64,000 bases of DNA from positions 112,509 to 176,508 of the forward strand of contig NZ_JASCQG010000005.1 of NCBI RefSeq assembly GCF_030005555.1. Reading direction: 5' to 3'. Positions 38,101-46,766 of this stretch are shown here, piece by piece. Origin of the DNA: Empedobacter sedimenti (GTDB lineage: Bacteria; Bacteroidota; Bacteroidia; Flavobacteriales; Weeksellaceae). The notes below the pieces were generated by a model. That model was given only the letters and a program-made list of their open reading frames with translations, ran no database searches and was not told the DNA's origin. The stretch's first letter is position 1. Every line of letters begins with the position of its first letter. A program made the translations under genes and the position numbers.

Positions 38101-39716
38101 ACGGCATTCAGATTTTTTGTTAAACCTAGAAAATCTAAATTTACATGATTTAGATTTGACTTAAAATCAAAGACATAAGGTTTTCCACTAAAATTAATTT
38201 TACCATTTAATTTCGCATTTAGATTTGGATCTTTAATATCAAAAAGTCCATCAAATTGGTAGTTTTTCACTAAACCATCAACCGTAATATTTTGATAACG
38301 TTTCCCCATCAAATCGATGTAACGTAGCGATCCATCAAGATTTAAATTAATATTTTTAAGATCAGTTCCACGTCCATCAAATCTAAATTTACCGCTTACA
38401 TAACCCAAGTCTTTTGCTTGTGTTAACTGTCTTAAACTAAGATTTTTCGCATCTAACGTTCCTTTGTAAATTAATGCTTTCGGATTTTTATAATTTCTGA
38501 TTTGCGCACGAATATCTGCATCACCCAAACCGGAAACCGCATAACCATTCGCCATAATTTCATTTGGATTAAGCGATAAATCACCACGATAATTTAAGTT
38601 TCCGAAACGAATTAACATATTCGGAATCTTTTTAGACACAAAACTCGGAAGCAATTTTGTAACCCTTTGATAAGATGTGTTTATCTTGACATTTTTTGTA
38701 GAAAAACGTAAAGAAGCCCCATGTAAAACATCTTGCAATTGTAAACGCGAAGCACCAACATAATTATCTTCTCCTTTTAATTCAAAATCAGAGAAAGTCA
38801 GATTATTTAGCGTTCCTTCAACTTTTCCGTATACATCAACCGAAGAATTTTTATCAAATAATGGTGTAAAATATCTAATCTCTTTGAAATTAATTTTAGA
38901 GCCTCGATCAAAGAAAACATCCCAACGAACTTTATTCTCAAAATCGGACATATCTGATGGTTCATCATAGCTCAACAGCAGATTTCCGTTCAAAACAGAC
39001 GTGTCTGTACGAAGATTTAGATTCCCAACACGTATTTCTTTTTTTGAATAATGAACTTTACCTGTAAAATTCTGAACGTTATAAATTTCTTTATTTCTTG
39101 TCGCAACAAAGCAAAAATTCTCTAAATTAGCCGTGATATCCGAATCAACTAACTTAAAGTTTTTCACGGTCATATTAAGTTGTTTCGAATCAAACCAAAC
39201 ATTTCCAGAATTTTGGTTGACAATTGAAACTTTACCATCTTCTAAAATAAAATTCCCATCAAGTTTGAAAATCTTTTTTGGATCTTTTGGTTTATCTGAA
39301 CTGAACCCATTAACAAATTTGATAAAATTAGAAATCGAATCTCCTTTATAAGTAATCACTCTAATTTCAGGCTGAGTCAATTTTACTTGGCTCAAATCAA
39401 TATGATCTTTTTTAATTCCAGGCAGTAACGACCACAAATCTATCGTAGTTTCCATTTCGCTAGATTTCATAAAATCATAATTATGATCATCTTTTATGCT
39501 AACTCCATAGAAGTAAATATTCCCAAAAAAATCAATATTAACAGATTTTACATTAATTTTTGTATTGAGAGATTTGTTTAATTTTTCGAGTGCGAAATGA
39601 GCTATTTTGGTCTGAACAGCAGGAATTTGGATTGCCACAGCTATTGCTAAAACTAACGTTAAAACAAATATGATGAGTGGCAAAAAAATTCTTCCTATTC
39701 TTCTGACTATTTTCAA
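35121..39716 (-). CDS. tamB: TamB-like translocation and assembly module protein
   Basis: 1531 residues. A single N-terminal membrane anchor (about 11-30, FLPLIIFVLTLVLAIAVAI), then a very long repetitive beta-rich body of AsmA/TamB type, ending in a DUF490 domain (about 1100-1450, NISETLKKPIIDFGLTIPNAGSD). Such proteins bridge inner and outer membrane and are thought to carry lipids or help outer-membrane protein assembly. A basic Pro-rich tail follows. Divergent from tsaD. No TamA next to it, which is common in this phylum. Confidence 0.92.
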   Translation of the reverse strand: MKIVRRIGRIFLPLIIFVLTLVLAIAVAIQIPAVQTKIAHFALEKLNKSLNTKINVKSVNIDFFGNIYFYGVSIKDDHNYDFMKSSEMETTIDLWSLLPGIKKDHIDLSQVKLTQPEIRVITYKGDSISNFIKFVNGFSSDKPKDPKKIFKLDGNFILEDGKVSIVNQNSGNVWFDSKQLNMTVKNFKLVDSDITANLENFCFVATRNKEIYNVQNFTGKVHYSKKEIRVGNLNLRTDTSVLNGNLLLSYDEPSDMSDFENKVRWDVFFDRGSKINFKEIRYFTPLFDKNSSVDVYGKVEGTLNNLTFSDFELKGEDNYVGASRLQLQDVLHGASLRFSTKNVKINTSYQRVTKLLPSFVSKKIPNMLIRFGNLNYRGDLSLNPNEIMANGYAVSGLGDADIRAQIRNYKNPKALIYKGTLDAKNLSLRQLTQAKDLGYVSGKFRFDGRGTDLKNINLNLDGSLRYIDLMGKRYQNITVDGLVKNYQFDGLFDIKDPNLNAKLNGKINFSGKPYVFDFKSNLNHVNLDFLGLTKNLNAVVRGDVTGDFRLTNIDDLNGNIDVKNLYFRSKKDTLQLDHVILNSQINGSHKLMTIDVPEYMKATLDGRFKITEIGNVVNNALVNLVPSFRYKKVSPNQSFAFDVYVQQNLLKYIDPSIQIEPDTHIKGFIDGSKNQLQADLQTPGIKYAGIQLFQSDVNLNTIAEVPTLNARIDSLKVSGVTLNALNINSVPKNDTLVLTTDFNIGRKNPILFNLNLFHTLQNKNDLIFGFSPSTVMIDSTKWTINHLNDANSNRMIFNRINKSLKVEDFSLESEDQYLKVSGLFTNKEDFNFNADFKDLHLEKIIPKTLLNNLKIVGVANGKVDVVRTKEKLEPTLQAKIDSLGLNDFELGNLTLEGGYNVADKTFNFDASLQKEQIQSMVAYGNIINKPTGPEVDVDANFDEFHVDFLEGFLKSVFSNMRGTLSGDVKLKGPVMQPDITGTLMAKDLGLKVNFLGTDYLFEGENELFVTKQGTGQGMIMLNDVNFKDTAYNTKGKVDGAILFRSLSKWGLNLQFDADNLLVMNTSMKDNELFYGKIFAKGDVSMLGPVEGLEIAGDATVVGNSELTINTGSTTIEAENNLVRFVPDQHLDDKNKSKDARAPKGMAIDLTINAYPNAMVNLIFDARTNDKASARGTAENLRFLMNNSGLSLTGVYNIDRGTYEFRQFPLIPKDFKVKKGSSVQFSGNPLDATLNIAAEYQKSVSNVGDYLGIGYSQIYDAILSINISETLKKPIIDFGLTIPNAGSDINSQLQSKFRSNTEEQMLQFSYILLTGKFGDASAVQSGVTSTAADIGLSTIAGMLSSIANNVDVQLEYVGGSAQSNTNDKIRTSVSYRINNRLSMRGSYGIAVTNSSTVQENFDGNFDLTYDISKLNNGSLLLRAFTKPTTFGLQPGMSSNLNQSFGVGIQYNKNFDNFREFLGLEQRVKKEKNSISTLGNNTKDTIPVYKVPKQEEKRIDSIRHNLKDSTKVSYQKPTTIKPKPSRRGLVKIK

Positions 39717-39779
39717 TGGTTTAAATTTACGATATTTGCAGTGTAAAAATAGGTTATAAATTTTATTCTACAAGGAATT

Positions 39780-40799
39780 ATGAGCGTTAAAAACTACATT
39801 TTAGCCATAGAATCCTCTTGTGACGATACTGGAGCAGCAATTATTGAAGGAAATCAAATCATTTCTAATGTTGTAGCAAGCCAAAAAATTCACGAGTTAT
39901 ATGGTGGCGTAGTACCAGAATTAGCTTCGAGAGCACATCAACAAAATATTGTTCCCGTCGTAGATCAAGCCCTTAAACAGGCTGATATCACAAAAGAAGA
40001 ACTAAAAGCAATAGCGTATACACGTGGACCAGGTTTGATGGGATCACTTTTGGTTGGTGGAAGTTTTGCAAAGTCTTTCAGTCAATCATTAGATATCCCT
40101 TTGATTGAAGTTAACCACATGCAAGCACATATTTTGGCAAATTTTATTGAAGATGCCAACGATGAAAAACCTACCTTTCCATTTTTATGCTTAACCGTGA
40201 GTGGTGGACATACACAAATTGTTAAAATTAACAGTTATTTTGAGATGGAAATTTTAGGAGAAACGATTGATGATGCTGCTGGTGAAGCTTTTGATAAAGC
40301 TGGTAAAATTTTAAATTTACCTTATCCTGCAGGTCCAATTATCGACCAAAAATCAAAAATTGGTGATCCAACAAAATTTAAATTTGCTAAACCAAAAGTC
40401 GATGGTTTAAATTTTAGTTTTAGCGGTTTCAAAACATCAATTTTATATTTTATTCAAAAAGAAGTCAAAGCTAATCCTAACTTTATCGAAGAAAATATTG
40501 ATGATTTATGCGCTTCTATTCAGCGTTCTATCGTGAATATTTTGATGGATAAAGTAAAAAAGGCAACAGAAGAAACTGGAATTAAGCAAATAGCCATTGC
40601 AGGTGGAGTTTCTGCAAATTCTGAAATTCGTCAACGCTTAAAAGACGGAGAAACTGAATTTGGTTGGAAAACTTACATTCCGAAATTTGCATACACAACA
40701 GACAACGCTGCGATGATAGCAATGGTTGGAAGTTTAAAATTTGATCACGAAATATTTACAGAAATCACAGCGAAATCTGTGGCGAAATACCATATTTAA
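39780..40799 (+). CDS. tsaD: tRNA N6-threonylcarbamoyladenosine transferase
   Basis: Universal enzyme that completes t6A37 in ANN-decoding tRNAs. ASKHA fold with the metal-binding His pair H113 and H117 in HMQAHILANF, early ESSCDDTG, GGGVVPELASR-type YGGVVPELASRAH, and late AIAGGVSANSEIR. 339 residues, full length. The stop overlaps the rsmE start by one base. Confidence 0.97.
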   Translation: MSVKNYILAIESSCDDTGAAIIEGNQIISNVVASQKIHELYGGVVPELASRAHQQNIVPVVDQALKQADITKEELKAIAYTRGPGLMGSLLVGGSFAKSFSQSLDIPLIEVNHMQAHILANFIEDANDEKPTFPFLCLTVSGGHTQIVKINSYFEMEILGETIDDAAGEAFDKAGKILNLPYPAGPIIDQKSKIGDPTKFKFAKPKVDGLNFSFSGFKTSILYFIQKEVKANPNFIEENIDDLCASIQRSIVNILMDKVKKATEETGIKQIAIAGGVSANSEIRQRLKDGETEFGWKTYIPKFAYTTDNAAMIAMVGSLKFDHEIFTEITAKSVAKYHI

Positions 40800-41509
40800 T
40801 GAAGTTATTTTTTGGAGAAATACACGATAATATTGCTATTTTAAGCGAAGAAGAAAGTCATCATTTTGCAAAAGTTTTGCGAGGAAATGAAGGTGATATT
40901 GTACATGTAACAGATGGAAAAGGAAATTTAGCTGAAGTAGAAATCAATTCAATTTCTAAAAAAGTAGTTGAAGGAAATATCATTAATTTGAAAACTGATT
41001 TTGAGAAAAAAAATTACTATTTACACCTTGCGATTGCGCCAACAAAAACAATGGAACGTTTAGAATTTTTCTTAGAAAAAGCAACAGAAATTGGAATTGA
41101 TGAGATTACTTTTTTGCAGACTTTTCATTCGGAACGAAAAAACATTAAGATCGAACGAATTGAAAAAATTGTTCAATCCGCAACCAAACAATCTTTAAAA
41201 GCTTATTTACCAAAAATTAATGATTTAACGAAATTCAATGATTTTATTAAATCTGATTTTGATGGTTTTACAAAATGTATTGCACATTGTGAGGCAGATA
41301 TCGAACGAACTCCTTTACGCTATGTACTTTCAGAGAATCCTCAAAAAATATTGATTATGATTGGACCTGAAGGCGATTTTTCTCGTGATGAAATCTTCGC
41401 TGCTGAAGAACATAATTTTGCAGGAATAAGTCTTGGTCATCAACGTTTTCGTACAGAAACAGCTGCGCTTCAAGCGGTTTTTGCTGTAGATTGGGATTTA
41501 AAACACTAA
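40799..41509 (+). CDS. rsmE: 16S rRNA (uracil1498-N3)-methyltransferase
   Basis: SPOUT methyltransferase: N-terminal PUA-like domain (ILSEEESHHFAKVLRGNEGDIVHVTDGKG) and the C-terminal trefoil knot with LIMIGPEGDFSRDE and SLGHQRFRTETAA, which bind S-adenosylmethionine. 236 residues. Translationally coupled to tsaD and closed by a terminator. Confidence 0.95.
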   Translation: MKLFFGEIHDNIAILSEEESHHFAKVLRGNEGDIVHVTDGKGNLAEVEINSISKKVVEGNIINLKTDFEKKNYYLHLAIAPTKTMERLEFFLEKATEIGIDEITFLQTFHSERKNIKIERIEKIVQSATKQSLKAYLPKINDLTKFNDFIKSDFDGFTKCIAHCEADIERTPLRYVLSENPQKILIMIGPEGDFSRDEIFAAEEHNFAGISLGHQRFRTETAALQAVFAVDWDLKH

Positions 41510-41520
41510 TTAAAAATATT

Positions 41521-41553
41521 AAAAAGTCAATCCAAATGGATTGACTTTTTATT
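41521..41553. terminator. Bidirectional intrinsic terminator
   Basis: 13-bp stem AAAAAGTCAATCC/GGATTGACTTTTT, loop AAAT, between rsmE and the converging regulator gene. Confidence 0.9.
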
Positions 41554-43041
41554 TTATACACTCTGAGCTTTTATAAACTCATTAATCGTTACATTTAATC
41601 GCTTTGAACGAATATTTTTCTCAAAACGAATTGGTTCTGCAGCTCTTTCTGCACAATTTTCCATTCCACAATTTTCACACGTCACAGCAACTTCACGCAC
41701 AGGAATCGAAGAATCATTCATAAATTTAACTTTTCGTTGAGCAGATTTGTATAAAACACCAATTGTTACACTTCGCAAATAATTAGGGTTAAACGGATCT
41801 TTTGTCGCAGAAGATATTACATAATATTTTTGGTTATTATTAAACGGATACAACGAAATTTGAGCTGAAATTTCGTGGTGATCATCAGGTTGATTTTCCA
41901 ATTCCTTCAAAACATTTAACGAAACCCAACGACGACAATAATGTTCATCCGTTTCATTTGCTTGTGGCGATTGCTGTTGATTAAGATGTAATTCTTTTGT
42001 CAATTTATAAGAATTTGAGCCAACTTTTGTAGACAATCGCAAGAAAAATAAATCACGAATATTAAAATGTTTTGGTAACAAATTCGTCATACGTTGATAA
42101 ACTGTTTCAGGAGATTCGGTATATTTTCCTAAAATTTCTTGAAATTTAGATAGATCATGATGTTCAACAGCAAATAAATCTTGCATATCTTTCAATAATT
42201 TTGCTTCTGGTAACAATAATGCTCCTGCAAAATATGATGCATAGAAATTATTCAATAACTGATCAAAATTTTCAAAACTTGCCCAAGAAAATGTATACAA
42301 ACGCTCCTTTAATTCAAGATAATTATAACCTAACTCTTTGGCTAAAATAAAACGTTTCTGATCTTTATCTGAAATCGAATTTATGTATAGCAAATGCTTT
42401 TCTTTGATATAAATGGAACGAAGTTTTGCCAAATCCTTTCCTCCTAATGTATTGAAATCTTCGTAAATTATCGAATAATTATATTCTTCTTTCAAGATTT
42501 CTTCCATCGCTTCATTTGTGACAGAATAATCCGAATCAACTAAATATTCTTGTAAAAAACTTTTGGCTGATTTTTCAATTTCAGGGAAATAATTATCATT
42601 TGCTTCTTGAAAAGATCGCAATGACGCCAAATAAAAACTCTCTTTAGTTAAATTATAATTATTTCCAATTTCAATCAGCGTCGAAATAAATGCATTGACC
42701 TTCATTGGCGCATTCGAAATAATCTCAATTAAATCTCTTTCTTCAATTCCAAACAATTCTAACGGAATTTCTTGCAACAAATTTGATTGTAAAATTTCTG
42801 CAACAGGAGCCAAATTTTTATCTAATTTCAACGAAACAATCTCATCATAAGGTATTTCCAATGCTTCTGCAAGCAAAACAATCTTATCAGTTTTTGGATA
42901 TTTCTTTCCTTTTTCAATCTCATTGAGATAAGATTTTGAAAGCCCTGTTAATTTAGATAACTTAAACAAAGACAAATCTTTAGAAGTTCTAACTTGCTTC
43001 AATTTTAGTCCAAAAATTAGTTTAATATATTCTTCTTGCAT
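41554..43041 (-). CDS. XRE-family regulator with ScfR/RamB-like domains, probable glyoxylate-shunt regulator
   Basis: 495 residues. N-terminal XRE helix-turn-helix (about 8-64, LKQVRTSKDLSLFKLSKLTGLSKSYLNEIE split over two helices), an IrrE/ImmA-like middle (about 205-310, with LAKELGYNYLELK but no HEXXH), and a C-terminal DUF2083-type Cys cluster CENCGMENCAERAAEP. This domain order is that of RamB and ScfR, which control acetate and short-chain acyl-CoA genes in Actinobacteria. Divergent from aceB with a perfect palindrome between, so local control is likely. Confidence 0.88.
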   Translation of the reverse strand: MQEEYIKLIFGLKLKQVRTSKDLSLFKLSKLTGLSKSYLNEIEKGKKYPKTDKIVLLAEALEIPYDEIVSLKLDKNLAPVAEILQSNLLQEIPLELFGIEERDLIEIISNAPMKVNAFISTLIEIGNNYNLTKESFYLASLRSFQEANDNYFPEIEKSAKSFLQEYLVDSDYSVTNEAMEEILKEEYNYSIIYEDFNTLGGKDLAKLRSIYIKEKHLLYINSISDKDQKRFILAKELGYNYLELKERLYTFSWASFENFDQLLNNFYASYFAGALLLPEAKLLKDMQDLFAVEHHDLSKFQEILGKYTESPETVYQRMTNLLPKHFNIRDLFFLRLSTKVGSNSYKLTKELHLNQQQSPQANETDEHYCRRWVSLNVLKELENQPDDHHEISAQISLYPFNNNQKYYVISSATKDPFNPNYLRSVTIGVLYKSAQRKVKFMNDSSIPVREVAVTCENCGMENCAERAAEPIRFEKNIRSKRLNVTINEFIKAQSV

Positions 43042-43088
43042 AATTTTTTCAAAAATATTTGGTAAATCTAAACGAATTTTTATAATTT

Positions 43089-43102
43089 AGCGAACGTTCG
43101 CT
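43089..43102. promoter_or_regulatory. Perfect palindrome between the RamB-like gene and aceB, candidate operator
   Basis: AGCGAACGTTCGCT, 14 bp and fully self-complementary, GC-rich within an AT-rich 117-bp gap. Located 70 bases before aceB and 48 before the regulator start. Confidence 0.6.
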
Positions 43103-43158
43103 GGAAGTAAAATTCCGCTCGAATAACCAAAACCAAAATTACAACAAAAACACAAAAA

Positions 43159-44742
43159 ATGGATACTATTACAAGTGAATTAAAATTATCGCACAATGTG
43201 CTGGATAGTTATCCGGACATTTTGACGAAAGAAGCAATCGATTTTATTGTTGCTTTGCACAAAAATTTCAACGATAGACGTTTGGAACTTTTAGCTGAAC
43301 GAAGAGAAAGACAAATCTTTTTTGATTTAGGAAATTTTCCTTCTTTTCTTTCAGAAACAAAAGAAATCAGAAATAGTGATTGGACAGCAGCTCCTATTCC
43401 AACTGATTTACAAGACAGACGAGTTGAAATAACTGGTCCAGTTGATCGTAAAATGGTTATCAACGCCTTAAATTCTGGCGCGAAAACTTTTATGGCCGAT
43501 TTTGAAGATAGTAATTCTCCTACATGGGATAACAATCTTCAGGGACAACAAAATTTACGAGACGCAGTAAATGGTACAATTTCTTTAGAATCTAAAGAAA
43601 AGACGTATCAATTAAATAATAACACTGCAGTATTATTGGTAAGACCAAGAGGACTGCACCTTAATGAAAAACATGTTGTAATCAACAAGCAAGAAATATC
43701 AGGCTCACTATTTGACTTTGGTTTATATTTTTTCCATAATGCACACACGTTACTTACCAAGCAAAGTGGGCCTTATTTCTATCTTCCTAAATTAGAACAT
43801 CACTCAGAAGCGCAGTGGTGGAATGATGTTTTTGTCTTTGCACAAGATTACTTAGACATTAAACAAGGAAAAATCAAAGCGACTGTTTTGATTGAAACGA
43901 TTACAGCATCATTTCAATTAGATGAAATTATTTATGCATTAAAAGAACATATTGCAGGACTAAATTGTGGTCGTTGGGATTATATCTTTTCTTACATCAA
44001 AAAATTCAAAAAACATCCCAACTTTATCGTTCCAGATCGTTCGCAAGTAACGATGACTTCTCCATTTATGTCTGCATATTCGCAAGCTGTAATTCAGCGT
44101 TGTCACAAGCGAAATATACATGCAATTGGAGGAATGGCAGCTCAAATTCCGATCAAAAATGATGATGAAGCAAATAAAGCTGCATTTGATAAAGTGAAGA
44201 ATGATAAACTACGCGAAGTAAAGAATGGACATGACGGAACATGGGTAGCGCATCCTGCATTAGTAGAAGTTGCCTTAAATGTTTTTAATGAATATATGCC
44301 TCAAGCCAATCAAATTTCGAATAAACGAGAAGATGTAGTGACAACAGCAGAAACTTTGTTAGAATTACCAAAAGGAACCGTAACAGAACACGGTATTAGA
44401 GACAATATAAATGTCGGAATCTTGTACATCGAAAGTTGGTTATCAGGTCGTGGCGCTGCTGCATTGTACAACTTAATGGAAGATGCTGCTACTGCTGAAA
44501 TCTCTCGTACGCAAGTTTGGCAATGGTTGCATCAACAAATCAAATTAGAAGATGGATGTGAATTTAACATCGATAAATACAAAAAAATAAGAGCCGAAGA
44601 GGTTCAAAAAATAAGAGAATTAATAGGTGAAGAAAACTATACGAACGGAAAATTTGATTTAGCGATCAAGATTTTTGACGAATTGGTTCTATCTCACAAA
44701 TTTACAGAATTTTTAACATTAGAAGCCTATAAGTATATCTAA
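43159..44742 (+). CDS. aceB: Malate synthase A
   Basis: Condenses glyoxylate and acetyl-CoA to malate, second step of the glyoxylate shunt. [33 protein letters not shown] near 92-124 and the acetyl-CoA site [16 protein letters not shown] near 270 are characteristic; VRPRGLHL holds the catalytic Arg. 527 residues, normal for form A. aceA follows after 62 bases in the same operon. The AT-rich stretch between carries no obvious promoter. Confidence 0.97.
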   Translation: MDTITSELKLSHNVLDSYPDILTKEAIDFIVALHKNFNDRRLELLAERRERQIFFDLGNFPSFLSETKEIRNSDWTAAPIPTDLQDRRVEITGPVDRKMVINALNSGAKTFMADFEDSNSPTWDNNLQGQQNLRDAVNGTISLESKEKTYQLNNNTAVLLVRPRGLHLNEKHVVINKQEISGSLFDFGLYFFHNAHTLLTKQSGPYFYLPKLEHHSEAQWWNDVFVFAQDYLDIKQGKIKATVLIETITASFQLDEIIYALKEHIAGLNCGRWDYIFSYIKKFKKHPNFIVPDRSQVTMTSPFMSAYSQAVIQRCHKRNIHAIGGMAAQIPIKNDDEANKAAFDKVKNDKLREVKNGHDGTWVAHPALVEVALNVFNEYMPQANQISNKREDVVTTAETLLELPKGTVTEHGIRDNINVGILYIESWLSGRGAAALYNLMEDAATAEISRTQVWQWLHQQIKLEDGCEFNIDKYKKIRAEEVQKIRELIGEENYTNGKFDLAIKIFDELVLSHKFTEFLTLEAYKYI

Positions 44743-44804
44743 AAGCACACTATAACCCAGGAAACACACAACACACATACACAACAAAACACAAAATTAC
44801 AATT

Positions 44805-46082
44805 ATGAGCAATCAAGAAAGAATTCTAAAAATTCAGCAGGATTGGGCAACTAATCCACGTTGGAAAGACGTAATTCGTCCTTATTCGGCAGAAGATGTT
44901 ATTCGACTAAGAGGTTCTTTGGACATCGATTACACTTTAGCGACTTTAGGTGCTAAGAAATTATGGGATGGGCTAAACTCTAAACCGTTTATGGCTGGAC
45001 TTGGCGCTTTAAACGGAAACCAAGCCATACAAGAAGTTCAGGCAGGGTTAAATGCAATTTATCTTTCGGGATGGCAAGTTGCTGCAGACGCTAATCTTTC
45101 GGCAGAAATGTATCCAGATCAATCGCTTTATCCAGCTAATTCTGTTCCGATGGTCGTTAAACGTATCAACAATGCATTGCGTCGTCGAGATGAAATACAA
45201 TCTGTAACTGATCAAGGAAACATTGATTATATGGTTCCGATAGTTGCAGATGCAGAAGCTGGTTTCGGAGGAAATCTGAATGCTTACGAATTGATGAAAC
45301 AAATGATAGAAGCTGGTGCTGCTGGCGTTCATTTCGAAGATCAATTATCATCAGCCAAAAAATGTGGTCATCTTGGCGGAAAAGTTTTAGTTCCGACACA
45401 AGAAGCGATTAACAAATTAGTTGCAGCTCGTTTAGCAGCAGATGTTTGTGGTGTTCCAACTCTATTAGTTGCTAGAACTGATGCAGAAGCAGCGAATTTA
45501 ATCACTTCGGATATTGACGAAAGAGATCAACGTTTTATTATTGAAGGAAGTAGAACTTCTGAAGGTTTTTATAACGTAAGAAATGGTTTAGAACAAGGAA
45601 TTGATCGTGCTTTAAGCTATGCACCATATGCAGATTTAATTTGGATGGAAACATCTAATCCAGATTTGGGAATGGCAAGAGAGTTTGCACAAGCCATCAG
45701 AGAAAAATACCCAAACCAAATGTTAGCTTATAATTGTTCGCCTTCATTTAATTGGGCAAAACATTTAACAGAAGCGCAAATGGAAACATTTCGCGAAGAT
45801 TTAGCTGAAATGGGGTACAAATTCCAATTCATTACTTTAGCTGGTTTCCATGCGATGAATACTTCTATGTTCGAGCTATCGAGAGCATATAAAGCAAAAG
45901 GAATGGCAGGATATTCTGAATTACAAGAAAGAGAATTTGCGTTACAAGAAGAAGGGTTTGCAGCTGTAAAACACCAATCTTTTGTAGGAACACAATATTT
46001 TGATTACGTACAAAACACCGTGCAACAAGGCATTTCGTCTACTACGGCTATGGCTGAAAGTACGGAAGCCGCACAATTCTAA
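44805..46082 (+). CDS. aceA: Isocitrate lyase
   Basis: Splits isocitrate to glyoxylate and succinate. Catalytic KKCGH at residues 185-189 with Cys187, metal-binding [10 protein letters not shown] (147-156), and VARTDAEAA. 425 residues fits the prokaryotic short form. Second gene after aceB, ended by a strong terminator. Confidence 0.97.
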   Translation: MSNQERILKIQQDWATNPRWKDVIRPYSAEDVIRLRGSLDIDYTLATLGAKKLWDGLNSKPFMAGLGALNGNQAIQEVQAGLNAIYLSGWQVAADANLSAEMYPDQSLYPANSVPMVVKRINNALRRRDEIQSVTDQGNIDYMVPIVADAEAGFGGNLNAYELMKQMIEAGAAGVHFEDQLSSAKKCGHLGGKVLVPTQEAINKLVAARLAADVCGVPTLLVARTDAEAANLITSDIDERDQRFIIEGSRTSEGFYNVRNGLEQGIDRALSYAPYADLIWMETSNPDLGMAREFAQAIREKYPNQMLAYNCSPSFNWAKHLTEAQMETFREDLAEMGYKFQFITLAGFHAMNTSMFELSRAYKAKGMAGYSELQEREFALQEEGFAAVKHQSFVGTQYFDYVQNTVQQGISSTTAMAESTEAAQF

Positions 46083-46098
46083 TACATACTTTTCAATT

Positions 46099-46130
46099 AA
46101 AAAGGACGTACCGCAACTACGTCCTTTTTT
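46099..46130 (+). terminator. Intrinsic terminator of aceB-aceA
   Basis: 12-bp stem AAAAAGGACGTA/TACGTCCTTTTT, seven-base loop, T run. Confidence 0.88.
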
Positions 46131-46169
46131 CATTTTATTCAGTTTATTGAACAGATTTTTCAAATCGAT

Positions 46170-46203
46170 AAAAAATCCGAAGAAATTTCTTTCTCCGGAT
46201 TTA
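46170..46203 (-). terminator. Probable terminator of the secreted-protein pair
   Basis: Arms AAATCCG (46173-46179) and CGGATTT (46196-46202) with further imperfect pairing inside, and U residues on the minus strand. Weaker than the others. Confidence 0.5.
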
Positions 46204-46248
46204 ATATGGTTTAATTAATAATATAGATTTAGATTTTTGTTCAAAAAA

Positions 46249-46764
46249 TTAGTTCCAATAACTCCATTGTATTCCATCAAAAATAGCAACTGTTTTAGAT
46301 GCCATATCGTAACACATCATACCTGGATATGGATTGATTACATCTATAGTCAAATCATTAACACGAGGTAAAACAAGAGCTTTATCAGTAGATTCTAATA
46401 TCAAAACCCCTTCTGCTGTAGAACTTTCAGCTCCAATAATTACTCCTTCTCCAATATCATAATCATTGTAACTAATAGGATAACCACCTCTATCCGTCAA
46501 ATTAATCCATTGTCCGTTTTCGTACATTTTTACTTTTATATCACTCATATCAAATATAAAAGTTCCGTTTGCGGGATTTTGAGGTGCTTTATCGTTTGCT
46601 GGAAGAATAATTCCTCTCGAACGCCCTTCTTCAAATTGTAACAAAGACGACTCTGTTACCATTCCTGTAGGATAATTATTGTCTTCCGCAATAATCATTT
46701 GAGCATTAACATTTGTAAATAGTAAGGTAGAAAGTAATGAAGTAAATAGTATTTTATTCATCAT
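46249..46764 (-). CDS. Secreted protein of unknown function, C-terminal module shared with its neighbour
   Basis: 171 residues with signal peptide ending NVNAQ. The last 50 residues (ALVLPRVND...PYPGMMCYD...VAIFDGIQWSYW) match in pattern the end of the upstream 585-residue protein (GMVISRIKN...PIEGMIAYD...IKLFNGDNWDC). Such P-x-GM-xx-YD endings are common in surface proteins of Bacteroidetes. Only two bases separate the two genes, so they are cotranscribed. Role unknown, possibly surface structure. Confidence 0.72.
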   Translation of the reverse strand: MMNKILFTSLLSTLLFTNVNAQMIIAEDNNYPTGMVTESSLLQFEEGRSRGIILPANDKAPQNPANGTFIFDMSDIKVKMYENGQWINLTDRGGYPISYNDYDIGEGVIIGAESSTAEGVLILESTDKALVLPRVNDLTIDVINPYPGMMCYDMASKTVAIFDGIQWSYWN

Positions 46765-46766
46765 TA

